64,000 nucleotides of DNA from a delta proteobacterium NaphS2 (GTDB taxonomy: Bacteria; Desulfobacterota; DSM-4660; Desulfatiglandales; Desulfatiglandaceae): the NCBI GenBank assembly GCA_000179315.1, contig ADZZ01000093.1:37246-101245 (forward strand). The letters are read 5' to 3'. Below, in pieces: positions 1-8,058 of the stretch (within the stretch, counting starts at the first letter, position 1; every line of letters begins with the position of its first letter). A program made the translations under genes and the position numbers. The notes below the pieces were generated by a model. That model searched no databases and had not been told where the DNA came from. It saw only the letters and a list, made by a program, of their open reading frames with translations.

Positions 1-1141
1 TGCTTGCAATAGGCGCGGTAATATCACGGCCGCGGGCGATGACCTTGCTTCTGAGATCCGTGTCGGTCACAACGCCGGTATATTCGTCTTTGGCGTTTTT
101 GATAAAAATGGAACTGCATTTTCGATCACTCATGAGAGATGCCGCATCCTGAATGGCGGTCTTTTCATCGCAGGACAGAACATCTTCATGGAAAATGTCT
201 TTCACTTCCAGGTTGAAAAACTGTGTTTGGGAATCAGCCGCAGTATCTTTTTTGATAATGGCGGCATAGCTTTTGTCCATCATTCTTTTTCCGAAAGCAC
301 CTGTAAAGTATTCCGCGAAGTTCGCATGATCATTGCATAGTTTCAAAAACACGGCTTTTGGGAGGATGTAAAAGTAGGTGTTTTCAAGGATCCTGATCGA
401 ACGGACAGCAATGCCTTCGTTCACCAGCATGGAAATGCCACCGTAGAGATCGCCTTCTCCAAGGACACCACGGAGGGTCTTGTTTTTACCTTCTTCAACG
501 TAGCGTTCAACAGCACCTTTCTGTATGACATACAGATATTCAACCTTGCTTTTGCCCTGGCGAAAAAGCCTTGTACCGCTTGAATAGTGCACAACGGAAA
601 ATTCTTTTGAAAATTCTTTAAGAATTTCTTCCGGCAGCAATGAAAAGGGCAAAACCTCTGAGAGAAAATGGGTGAGCTGACTTGTCTGGAAAATGGCGGC
701 ATAGGATTTGTCCAACATTCGGTCTTGAAATGTCTCTACGAAAAAGGTGTAAAACGGCTGGTATCTGGTGGAGATGTCTATGAACTTTTCTTTGGGCAAT
801 ACGAGGAGCGTGGTATCCTCCTTGACCATGACGCTCCTGGCAGACTTTCCACTGTTCATCAGAATGGCGATGCCGCCGAAAACGTCTCCACGGGTGAGGG
901 TCCCCCTAAGACTTTTTTGATGATTCGCTTCAAAATAGAGTTCCAGAGACCCCTTTTCGATGACATACACGTGGTCAAGGGATGTCTCATCCTGCCGGCA
1001 CAGAATATGACCTTTGTTGTACCGCACCCGTTTCATGTCCTTGCACATATTCCGCAGTTCCTCCTCGGGCAAGGATTCAAAGACGCGGGTGTGCGATATG
1101 AATTCACACATTCTTTCTTGGCCGGGTTTTTCGGAAGCCAT
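1..1141 (-). CDS. Tandem cNMP-binding/CBS-domain protein (DUF294-type), truncated by window edge
   Basis: I read this directly from the minus strand. It opens with ATG at 1141 and runs open through 380 codons to the window edge, so the C-terminus is missing. Residues 15-130 and 165-285 are two cyclic-nucleotide-binding domains. They are clear internal duplicates: RMLDKSYAAI at 141-150 recurs as RMMDKSYAAI at 287-296. A CBS domain begins near 310 (VTDTDLRSKV). By family analogy a second CBS and a DUF294 nucleotidyltransferase part should follow outside the window. The role is probably cytoplasmic sensing of nucleotides linked to acetate metabolism, since a symporter and acyl-CoA synthetases lie directly upstream on the same strand. 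A strong terminator (1179-1213) separates it from the symporter, so it is likely its own transcription unit. The domain call is firm; the ligand is unknown. Confidence 0.85.
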   Translation of the reverse strand, partial: MASEKPGQERMCEFISHTRVFESLPEEELRNMCKDMKRVRYNKGHILCRQDETSLDHVYVIEKGSLELYFEANHQKSLRGTLTRGDVFGGIAILMNSGKSARSVMVKEDTTLLVLPKEKFIDISTRYQPFYTFFVETFQDRMLDKSYAAIFQTSQLTHFLSEVLPFSLLPEEILKEFSKEFSVVHYSSGTRLFRQGKSKVEYLYVIQKGAVERYVEEGKNKTLRGVLGEGDLYGGISMLVNEGIAVRSIRILENTYFYILPKAVFLKLCNDHANFAEYFTGAFGKRMMDKSYAAIIKKDTAADSQTQFFNLEVKDIFHEDVLSCDEKTAIQDAASLMSDRKCSSIFIKNAKDEYTGVVTDTDLRSKVIARGRDITAPIAS

Positions 1142-1178
1142 TTTTAACCATTCCACTCTTCAAAGGATTTAGCGGTCT

Positions 1179-1213
1179 AAAAAAAACGGTGTGCCCGCAG
1201 GGCAGGCACACCG
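1179..1213 (-). terminator. Rho-independent terminator of the symporter operon
   Basis: Read on the minus strand, a perfect 9-bp stem (CGGTGTGCC at 1205-1213 pairing with GGCACACCG at 1187-1195) with a 9-nt loop is followed by eight T residues (1179-1186). It lies about 20 bp past the symporter stop codon. Confidence 0.93.
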
Positions 1214-1234
1214 GTCTGTCAAAAGGGTTCAAAA

Positions 1235-3013
1235 TCAGTGACCTACAGCAAAACCCGCAACCTTGGGCACACGAATATCCTCAACGAGATGCTGGATGTG
1301 TTCCGGCGGCGAAGACGTCGCTTTGGCAACCAGACCCGCCACTACAAAATTTAAGAGCGCACCCACGGCGCCGAAGGACTGGGGATTGATTCCCAGCAAC
1401 CAGTGCGAGGCATTGTCGGGCAGCGGCGCCGTTCCCGGGATGAAGAACCACCCCTTATACAGGAAGATGTAAAGGAGGGTAGAGCCGATACCGGTCAGCA
1501 TGCCGGCGATGGCGCCCGCCCGGTTCATCGTCTTTGAAAAAATGCCCATCATCAGAACCGGAAAGATGGAAGAAGCCGCCAAACCAAAGGCCAGGGCCAC
1601 CACCTGCGCGGCAAATCCCGGCGGGTGCAACCCCAGATATCCCGCCACGATAATGGCCACGGTCATGGAGATGCGGCCGTACATCAGTTCCTGTTTTTCA
1701 TTGATCCCTTTCATAAAAACGCCTTTCAACAGGTCATGACTGATGGAAGAGGATATGGCCAGCAAAAGCCCCGCAGCCGTTGAGAGCGCGGCGGCGATAC
1801 CACCGGCTGCAACAAGGGCGATTACCCAGAAGGGCAGGTTGGCGATTTCCGGGTTGGCCAGCACCATGATATCCCGGTCCACCTTGACCATTTCGTTGCC
1901 CCGCCATCCCCACGCTTCCGCTTTCTTGTCAAAGGCCGCGTTGCTGCCGTAGTACTGAATTCTGCCGTCACCATTCTTGTCTTCCCATTTGAGAAGCCCG
2001 GTTTTTTCCCAGTTGGTAAACCATGAAGGCCTGTCCGCATATAGGAGGTTCCCCGTGGGAGACCCCACCGGACCGGTCTGAATGGTATGCAACAGATTGG
2101 ATCGTGCCATGGCGCCCACGGCCGGGGCCGTGGTGTACAAAACGCTGATGAAGACCAGTGCCCACCCCGTGGAATAACGGGCGTCCCGCACTTTGGGAAC
2201 CGTAAAGAACCGCATGATCACATGGGGCAGCCCCGCCGTACCGACCATAAGGGAAAAGGTCAACAGAAATACGTTCCAGGTTGACCATTTCTGGGCCGTG
2301 TACGACGCGAATCCGAGATCAATGCAGATTTTATTCAGCTTCTCCAGCAGGTACATGCCGCTTCCGTCCGTCAGATGGCTTCCCAAAGCCAATTGCGGAA
2401 TCGGATTTCCTGTGAGTTGAAAGGCGATGAAGATGGCCGGCACGGTGTAGGCAAAAATCAGCACGCAGTACTGGGCGATCTGGGTATAGGTGATCCCTTT
2501 CATGCCCCCCATGACCGCGTAGATGAATACGATGCCCATGCCGCAGAAGAGGCCCGTTGCGAAATCCACCTCCAGAAACCGCGAGAAAGCGACGCCAATG
2601 CCCTTCATCTGGCCGATAACGTAGGTGATGGAACAGATGATGAGGCAGATCACCGCCGTAATGCGGGCGCTCTGGGAATAGTAGCGATCCCCGATGAATT
2701 CGGGAACGGTAAATTTTCCGAATTTACGCAGGTAGGGCGCCAGCATCATGGCAAGGAGTACATAGCCGCCCGTCCAGCCCATAAGGTAGGCGCAGGCGTC
2801 ATAGCCCATGAAGGCGATGAGGCCCGCCATGGAAATAAAGGACGCCGCGGACATCCAGTCCGCTGCGGTTGCCATGCCGTTTAGAACGGGATGAACGCCT
2901 TTTCCCGCAACATAAAAATCGGAGGTGCTCTTTGCGCGCGCCCAGAAGGCAATGCCGATGTAAACGGCAAAAGTGAGGCCAACAATGATATATGTCGTCA
3001 TTCGCAGGGTCAT
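1235..3013 (-). CDS. Sodium:solute symporter, ActP-like (VC_2705 subfamily), large subunit
   Basis: This is a 592-residue multi-spanning inner-membrane protein of the SSS family. It very likely imports acetate or another short monocarboxylate with Na+. The N-terminus (TTYIIVGLTFAVYIGIAFWA) is the first membrane helix. The family motif region ATAADWMSAASFISMAG follows near residue 50. A soluble loop near 320-380 carries DKNGDGRIQ, which resembles a calcium-binding EF-hand loop. ATG 3013 is chosen because AGAGGAGG sits 7 nt upstream. Only 2 nt separate it from the DUF4212 gene, its usual small partner, so the two are co-translated. Acs and a PrpE-like ligase upstream support a carboxylate substrate. 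The exact substrate is inferred from context. Confidence 0.92.
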   Translation of the reverse strand: MTLRMTTYIIVGLTFAVYIGIAFWARAKSTSDFYVAGKGVHPVLNGMATAADWMSAASFISMAGLIAFMGYDACAYLMGWTGGYVLLAMMLAPYLRKFGKFTVPEFIGDRYYSQSARITAVICLIICSITYVIGQMKGIGVAFSRFLEVDFATGLFCGMGIVFIYAVMGGMKGITYTQIAQYCVLIFAYTVPAIFIAFQLTGNPIPQLALGSHLTDGSGMYLLEKLNKICIDLGFASYTAQKWSTWNVFLLTFSLMVGTAGLPHVIMRFFTVPKVRDARYSTGWALVFISVLYTTAPAVGAMARSNLLHTIQTGPVGSPTGNLLYADRPSWFTNWEKTGLLKWEDKNGDGRIQYYGSNAAFDKKAEAWGWRGNEMVKVDRDIMVLANPEIANLPFWVIALVAAGGIAAALSTAAGLLLAISSSISHDLLKGVFMKGINEKQELMYGRISMTVAIIVAGYLGLHPPGFAAQVVALAFGLAASSIFPVLMMGIFSKTMNRAGAIAGMLTGIGSTLLYIFLYKGWFFIPGTAPLPDNASHWLLGINPQSFGAVGALLNFVVAGLVAKATSSPPEHIQHLVEDIRVPKVAGFAVGH

Positions 3014-3015
3014 GA

Positions 3016-3267
3016 TTAATCCTCCTCTACGTCGAATTCTTTGTCATATTTCGTCATTTTGGCCGCATAGACGAAAATTAACACCACAAAGACGTACATG
3101 GACCCCTGCTGCGCAAACCAGAAGCCCAGCGGATAGCCGCCGAGATGGATGTTGTTGAGAGGTTGTAACAGCAAGATGCCAAACCCGAATGAAACAACGA
3201 ACCAGATGATTAAACAGACTATCATAAGATTAAGATTTTTCTTCCAGTAAGCTTCACCGTTAGTCAT
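3016..3267 (-). CDS. DUF4212 protein, symporter small subunit
   Basis: This 83-residue protein has two predicted transmembrane helices (about 13-33 and 53-69) and a short acidic C-terminus (KEFDVEED). It matches the DUF4212 family, almost always encoded just before a VC_2705-type Na+/solute symporter and thought to be its small subunit. AGGAGGTT lies 7 nt before ATG 3267, and the stop lies 2 nt before the symporter start. Family assignment is confident; the mechanistic role is inferred from genomic pairing. Confidence 0.92.
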   Translation of the reverse strand: MTNGEAYWKKNLNLMIVCLIIWFVVSFGFGILLLQPLNNIHLGGYPLGFWFAQQGSMYVFVVLIFVYAAKMTKYDKEFDVEED

Positions 3268-3571
3268 AATCGAACCTCCTAATTAAAAGATTTTTTAATT
3301 TGGATTTCGTCTTCACCTTGCCTTTTTGTCTGTCGCTATCCCCCCTTTCGATGGTCTGTTGAAAATTGAAAAAACCCTTTCTTGCGCATTTGACATCGTA
3401 CGCAATAAAGCTACGTCAGGTTTCAGGCGTCCGGATCCAGAAATGCCGCTTGATTCTTCTCTGAGCCGGGCACCTGAACGCGGGTATCAGGTACACGAAT
3501 GCGGTTTGGATGGAAAAAAGCGGGTGATGGTCGAATTCAGTTTTCAATAGAATCCTCAGTCTGAAACAGTC
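3268..3571. other. Intergenic region upstream of the symporter operon
   Basis: No credible gene is seen in these 304 bases. Next to the DUF4212 ribosome-binding site is an inverted repeat, AATTAAAA (3281-3288) and TTTTAATT (3293-3300) with a 4-nt spacer. It could fold in the symporter mRNA leader or act as an operator. I found no convincing sigma-70 or sigma-54 promoter and no clear terminator for the upstream ligase gene. Confidence 0.5.
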
Positions 3572-5482
3572 CTATGGGTCTTTTTTGGCGCCGGCAAAAC
3601 CTTTCAGAATCAGCGCTGCTTCGATTTCCTTTAAAATAGCCGGATCATCGATGGTGGCGGGCATCTTAAAATCCACGTTGTCCGCGATCTTCCGCATGGT
3701 CCCGCGAAGGATCTTACCGGAACGGGTTTTAGGGAGCCTTTTGACGACCGTTACGATCTTAAAGGAAGCCACCGGACCGATGCGCTCTCGAACCATCTGA
3801 ATGATTTCCTTTTCGATATCTTCGGGGGCGCGGGTAACCCCTGCATTCAAAACCAGAAAACCGATGGGGATTTGCCCTTTAAGCTTGTCGTCCACTCCCA
3901 GTACCGCACATTCCGCCACATCCGGATGATCCGCCAGGACTTCCTCCATGCCCCCTGTGGACAGCCGATGGCCGGCCACATTGATGATGTCATCGGTGCG
4001 CGACATAACAAACACATAGCCGTCATCGTCAATGAACCCGGCGTCAGCGGTTTTGTAGTAACCGGGAAATTCCTCCAGATAGCTTTTGAGGAACCCCTCA
4101 TCATTGTTCCAGAGGGTCAGCAAGGTCCCTGGAGGCAACGGCAGTTTTACCACCAGAGCACCGATTTCTCCTGGGCCCACCGGTTTGCATTCGGGATCGA
4201 CCACCTGAATATTCCATCCGGGGGCCGCCTTTGTGGGGGATCCCTGCTTCACGGGAAACTGTTCGATACCCAGACAGTTGGCTGCGATAGCCCAGCCCGT
4301 CTCCGTCTGCCACCAGTGATCAATGACCGGCACCTTCAGTTTTTTTTCAGCCCACTGCAGCGTATCGGGGTCCAGCCGTTCCCCCGCCAGGAAAAGCGCC
4401 TTGAAGTTGCTCAAATCATAGTTTTCGATGAGCTTGCCTTCAGGATCTTCCCTTTTGATGGCACGAAAAGCGGTGGGAGCCGTAAACATGGTCTTGACCT
4501 TGTGTTCGCTTATCACACGCCAGAAGACCCCAGCATCGGGTGTGCCCACCGGTTTGCCTTCAAAAAGGATGGTGGTGCACCCTTTGAGCAGGGGGCCATA
4601 AACAATATAGGAGTGTCCGACGACCCAGCCCACATCAGACGCCGTCCACCACACGTCGCCCCGCTGCAGATTGTAAATGGCGCTCATGGTCCATTTAAGT
4701 GCGACCATATGCCCGCCATTGTCTCGCACAACGCCTTTGGGGACACCGGTGGTCCCTGATGTGTAGAGAATGTATAATGGGTCGGTTGCGGCAACGGGAA
4801 CACAGTCCGCGGGTACAGCGGTTTTCATTTCCTCATGCCAGTCATAGTCGAATCCCGGATTCATGGAAGCGGTTTCCTGGGGCCGCTGAAGGATAATACA
4901 GGCATCCGGTTTGGCATCCGCTATTTCCATGGCTTCTTCAAGGAGTGGTTTGTATGGGATGACCCTTTTTACTTCAATGCCGCATGACGCGGAAACAATA
5001 ACTTTCGGCTTTGCGTCATTGATTCGAATGGCCAACTCCTTTGAAGCAAATCCGCCAAACACCACCGAATGGACCGCCCCAAGCCTGGCACAGGCCAGCA
5101 TGGCCATTGCCGCCTCAGGCACCATTGGCATGTACAATAGAACACGGTCCCCCTTTTGTACCCCTTTGGACGTCAGAACGCCGGCAAAACGTGCAACTTC
5201 ATCCCTCAGTTCAAGATAGGTGTATTTCTTGATGGTGTCGGTAACCGGGCTGTCGTAAATAAGGGCTACCTGATCTCCGATGCCGTTTTCCACATGAATG
5301 TCGAGGGCATTATAACAGGTATTGACCGTGCCGCCGGAAAACCACCTGTAAAAAGGCTTGTTTGAATCGTCCAGTACCTTGTCCCACTTTTTATACCAAT
5401 GGCAGTCTTGGGCGGGTTTGGTCCAGAAGCCATCGGGATCCTCAATGGACTGCTTGTAGTACGCCAGATATCCGTCGGTCAT
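3572..5482 (-). CDS. Propionyl-CoA synthetase-like acyl-CoA ligase (PrpE family)
   Basis: A 636-residue AMP-forming ligase that activates a short-chain acid with ATP and CoA, most likely propionate. It has an N-terminal ACS domain (YYKQSIEDPDGFW), the P-loop-like YTSGTTGVPKGVVRDNGGH, the WWQTETG motif, and PKTRSGKILRG near the C-terminus with the catalytic lysine that is the usual acetylation target. The C-terminal DDPAILKEIEAAL resembles PrpE. ATG 5482 is preferred over an in-frame ATG 18 nt upstream because AGGAAGGGGG stands right before it. It follows acs by about 115 bp on the same strand, with a stem-loop between. It could also act on acrylate or other C3-C4 acids. Confidence 0.88.
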   Translation of the reverse strand: MTDGYLAYYKQSIEDPDGFWTKPAQDCHWYKKWDKVLDDSNKPFYRWFSGGTVNTCYNALDIHVENGIGDQVALIYDSPVTDTIKKYTYLELRDEVARFAGVLTSKGVQKGDRVLLYMPMVPEAAMAMLACARLGAVHSVVFGGFASKELAIRINDAKPKVIVSASCGIEVKRVIPYKPLLEEAMEIADAKPDACIILQRPQETASMNPGFDYDWHEEMKTAVPADCVPVAATDPLYILYTSGTTGVPKGVVRDNGGHMVALKWTMSAIYNLQRGDVWWTASDVGWVVGHSYIVYGPLLKGCTTILFEGKPVGTPDAGVFWRVISEHKVKTMFTAPTAFRAIKREDPEGKLIENYDLSNFKALFLAGERLDPDTLQWAEKKLKVPVIDHWWQTETGWAIAANCLGIEQFPVKQGSPTKAAPGWNIQVVDPECKPVGPGEIGALVVKLPLPPGTLLTLWNNDEGFLKSYLEEFPGYYKTADAGFIDDDGYVFVMSRTDDIINVAGHRLSTGGMEEVLADHPDVAECAVLGVDDKLKGQIPIGFLVLNAGVTRAPEDIEKEIIQMVRERIGPVASFKIVTVVKRLPKTRSGKILRGTMRKIADNVDFKMPATIDDPAILKEIEAALILKGFAGAKKDP

Positions 5483-5548
5483 AGTCCCCCTTCCTTGCAT
5501 TAACGCCTCTTAAGGGTTTACGTACTTCTTTCGGTTATGGTGGCTCGA

Positions 5549-5574
5549 CCTGCCGTCCCGAACGGGCCGGCAGG
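5549..5574 (-). repeat. Intercistronic stem-loop between acs and the PrpE-like gene
   Basis: CCTGCCG (5549-5555) and CGGCAGG (5568-5574) form a 7-bp stem. It continues after one mismatch with CCC/GGG around a GAAC loop. No T-run follows in the transcribed direction, so it is not a classic terminator. It may stabilise or process the mRNA, or attenuate the downstream gene. It was not recognised elsewhere in the window. Confidence 0.6.
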
Positions 5575-5597
5575 GTAAAATATGTTTTAGGCGAGGA

Positions 5598-7634
5598 TCA
5601 TTTATTCTTCATCATCTCCTGGATTTCCGTTACGATCTCCGGGTTTGCAAGGGTGGTGACATCCCCTACATCCCTCTTATTGGAAATGGAGGAGAGCACC
5701 CGCCGCATGATTTTTCCGGAACGGGTTTTGGGCATATCCTTGACCAGCAAAACAAATCTGGGTTTTGCGATCTTTCCGATTTCTTCGCAGATGGCATCGG
5801 AAATTTTCTTGGACAATTCATCGGAGGGTTCGACGCCCGGTTTAAGAGCGATATACAGATCCGGTTCCTTTCCCTTAATATCGTGGGCCACGGGAACCAC
5901 GGCGGCTTCCGCCACCTCTTCCACCACCAGGGCGGCCGACTCAATCTCCTTGGTGCCGAGCCGGTGACCGGACACGTTGATCACGTCATCAATTCTCCCC
6001 AGGATTCGGTAGTAGCCATCCTCGGCCTGAACGGCCGCGTCTCCGGTCAAGTAAGGCCAGTCGCGCCAATCCTTGCTGTTGGGATCCTTGTTGTACCTGG
6101 CGTAATAGGTCTCTACAAACCGGTCCCGGTCGCCCCAGATGGTTTGAAAGGCACCCGGCCAAGGGTTCTGTATGCAGATATTCCCGGCTTTTCCGGAACC
6201 TGCGGCAAGAACCTCTCCTTCCTCATCATAAATCACGGGATGAATGCCGGGAAGAGCGGGGCCGGCGCTGCCCGGCTTCATGGGGGTTACGGCAGGCATG
6301 GTGCTGCAGAGAAACCCACCGGTTTCCGTTTGCCACCAGGTGTCCACGATGATCGCCTCACCTTTTCCCACCTCCTTGTGGTACCACTTCCAAACCTCCG
6401 GCTCGATGGGTTCTCCAACGGTGGTCATATGCTTGAAATGGTATTTGTATTTGGCGGGTTCATTGGGTCCGATCTTGCGAAGGGCCCGTATGGCGGTAGG
6501 CGCCGTGTGAAAAATGTTGATATCCAGATCCTGCGCGATCCGCCATGACCGTCCGGCATCCGGGTAGGTGGGAACACCTTCGTAAATAACGGTCGATGCG
6601 CCCAGGGAAAGGGGTCCGTACACGATATAGGAATGCCCGGTAATCCAGCCGATGTCGGCCATGCACCAATAAACATCTTCCGGGTGAATGTCCAGAATAT
6701 ATTTGGCGGTTCCGGTTACATACGAAAGATACCCGCCCGTACTGTGCTGGCATCCTTTCGGTTTTCCCGTGGTTCCACTGGTATACATGAGGAACAGCGG
6801 ATCTTCCGCCAGCATGGGAACGGGCGTCACTCTTTCGCCATAGTAATCCTTTAAGAGGTCATTGATAAAGTAGTCCCGGTTTTCAACCATGGGGGTCGGG
6901 CTTGAATATTTGCCGGGATAACGCTGCCATACCAGAACCTTATCAACCGTTTGGCCGTCTTCTTTGGCCAGTTTAAGAGCGATATCGGCATTCTGCTTGT
7001 GATCCAGGAGCTTGCCGCTACGATAGTAGGCATCAATGGTAATCAGGACATTGCTCTGTGAGTCCACAATCCGGTCGGCGCAGGCGCGGCCGCTGAATCC
7101 ACCGAAAACTTCCGAGTGAATGATACCCAGTCTGGCACAGGCCAGCATGGTGATGGGCAGTTCGGCGCACATGGGCATGTGCAGGGTCACGCGGTCCCCT
7201 TTTTTAAGTCCTGCGAAATCTCTCAGAATCGCGGCAAACTCATTCACGCGGACGTACAGTTCCTGGTAGGTGATGTGTTCCGTCTTTTCCTCTTCCAGCT
7301 CCGGCACGAAATGGATGGCGGTTTTGTTCTTGTGGTTCTTGAGATGCCGATCAATGCAGTTATGGCTGGCATTGATCTTGCCGCCGACAAACCATTTCCA
7401 ACAAGGAGCATCACTGGTGTCAAGGATGGTATGCCAGTATTCGTACCATTCCAGAAGGTCTGCATATTCCTTGTAACAGTTGGGAAAATTGTCCAGGCTG
7501 AACCTTTCGTAGATTGTTTCATCGGTCATATTTGCCTGGGCAACGAATTTCGTTGAAGGATAGTAATACCCTTCTTCCTGCCAGTGAACAGCAATCTGCG
7601 CCTCAGAAGTTTCCACACGTTCTTTTTCCGCCAT
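5598..7634 (-). CDS. acs: Acetyl-CoA synthetase (AMP-forming)
   Basis: A 678-residue Acs that converts acetate, ATP and CoA to acetyl-CoA, AMP and PPi in the cytoplasm. Visible motifs are YTSGTTGKPKGCQHSTGGY (ATP binding), DTWWQTETGG (substrate pocket and AMP contacts), the hinge region GRIDDVINVSGHRLGT, and PKTRSGKIMRR with the catalytic lysine that is reversibly acetylated in known Acs enzymes. ATG 7634 follows GAGGAGGG with 7-8 nt spacing. Upstream on the same strand, after a 425-bp gap, lies a CoA-transferase fused to a GNAT domain, a possible acetylator of this lysine. Length and motifs are normal. Confidence 0.96.
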   Translation of the reverse strand: MAEKERVETSEAQIAVHWQEEGYYYPSTKFVAQANMTDETIYERFSLDNFPNCYKEYADLLEWYEYWHTILDTSDAPCWKWFVGGKINASHNCIDRHLKNHKNKTAIHFVPELEEEKTEHITYQELYVRVNEFAAILRDFAGLKKGDRVTLHMPMCAELPITMLACARLGIIHSEVFGGFSGRACADRIVDSQSNVLITIDAYYRSGKLLDHKQNADIALKLAKEDGQTVDKVLVWQRYPGKYSSPTPMVENRDYFINDLLKDYYGERVTPVPMLAEDPLFLMYTSGTTGKPKGCQHSTGGYLSYVTGTAKYILDIHPEDVYWCMADIGWITGHSYIVYGPLSLGASTVIYEGVPTYPDAGRSWRIAQDLDINIFHTAPTAIRALRKIGPNEPAKYKYHFKHMTTVGEPIEPEVWKWYHKEVGKGEAIIVDTWWQTETGGFLCSTMPAVTPMKPGSAGPALPGIHPVIYDEEGEVLAAGSGKAGNICIQNPWPGAFQTIWGDRDRFVETYYARYNKDPNSKDWRDWPYLTGDAAVQAEDGYYRILGRIDDVINVSGHRLGTKEIESAALVVEEVAEAAVVPVAHDIKGKEPDLYIALKPGVEPSDELSKKISDAICEEIGKIAKPRFVLLVKDMPKTRSGKIMRRVLSSISNKRDVGDVTTLANPEIVTEIQEMMKNK

Positions 7635-8058
7635 GCTTGCACCCTCCTCGTTAAAATTATGTTAAATTAAAGAAAGTTGGTACTGAAGTTGGAGCTACTA
7701 TTGAGATTAACGTTCAAGTAAAACAGGGCTTATTGAGACGGTTGGGTTGATAAGTAGGAGCCATAAAAAAACGGTCATGCTTGCTCAACATTTTTGAGGA
7801 ACTTCCTTAGGTCGTCTACTTTTTAAATTGAATCCGTTCAATTTGTCAATCAAAAATTTCTTCAGGATTTCAATGGATTTTGTGAAAAATGTAACATGCA
7901 TTTGCAATTCTTTGACATATCGCCGCATTTTATCATCCCTCTCAAAAAAGACAAAATACGTCACACATGAAGGCACAGAGGAATATATTCAATATTTCGA
8001 GGCGTAAAATTTGAGACTAACGCCGAGATCGGGCACAAGGGGGCATTTTGAAATAGAC
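7635..8058. other. Leader region between the CoA-transferase/GNAT gene and acs
   Basis: This 424-base AT-rich gap probably contains the acs promoter, reading leftward. I could not find a convincing -35/-10 or -24/-12 pair. A 47-codon minus-strand reading frame (7785-7928) lies inside it and is listed separately with low confidence. Confidence 0.4.
7785..7928 (-). CDS. Possible 47-residue small basic protein
   Basis: ATG 7928 is preceded by GAGAGGG with about 9-nt spacing. The product is lysine-rich, with an amphipathic central part (TKSIEILKKFLIDKL). No family is recognised. It sits alone in the acs leader on the same strand, so it could be a leader peptide, but its existence as a gene rests only on the ribosome-binding site. 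Confidence 0.2.
   Translation of the reverse strand: MRRYVKELQMHVTFFTKSIEILKKFLIDKLNGFNLKSRRPKEVPQKC

Noticed and set aside
668..1147. Plus-strand open frame of 159 codons
   Set aside because: It is antisense to the cNMP/CBS protein, which has clear domains on the other strand.
3326..3550. 74-codon plus-strand frame upstream of the symporter
   Set aside because: No ribosome-binding site, no family resemblance and no promoter.
3872..4759. Long plus-strand frame of 295 codons
   Set aside because: Fully antisense to the PrpE-like ligase; composition is that of a codon shadow.
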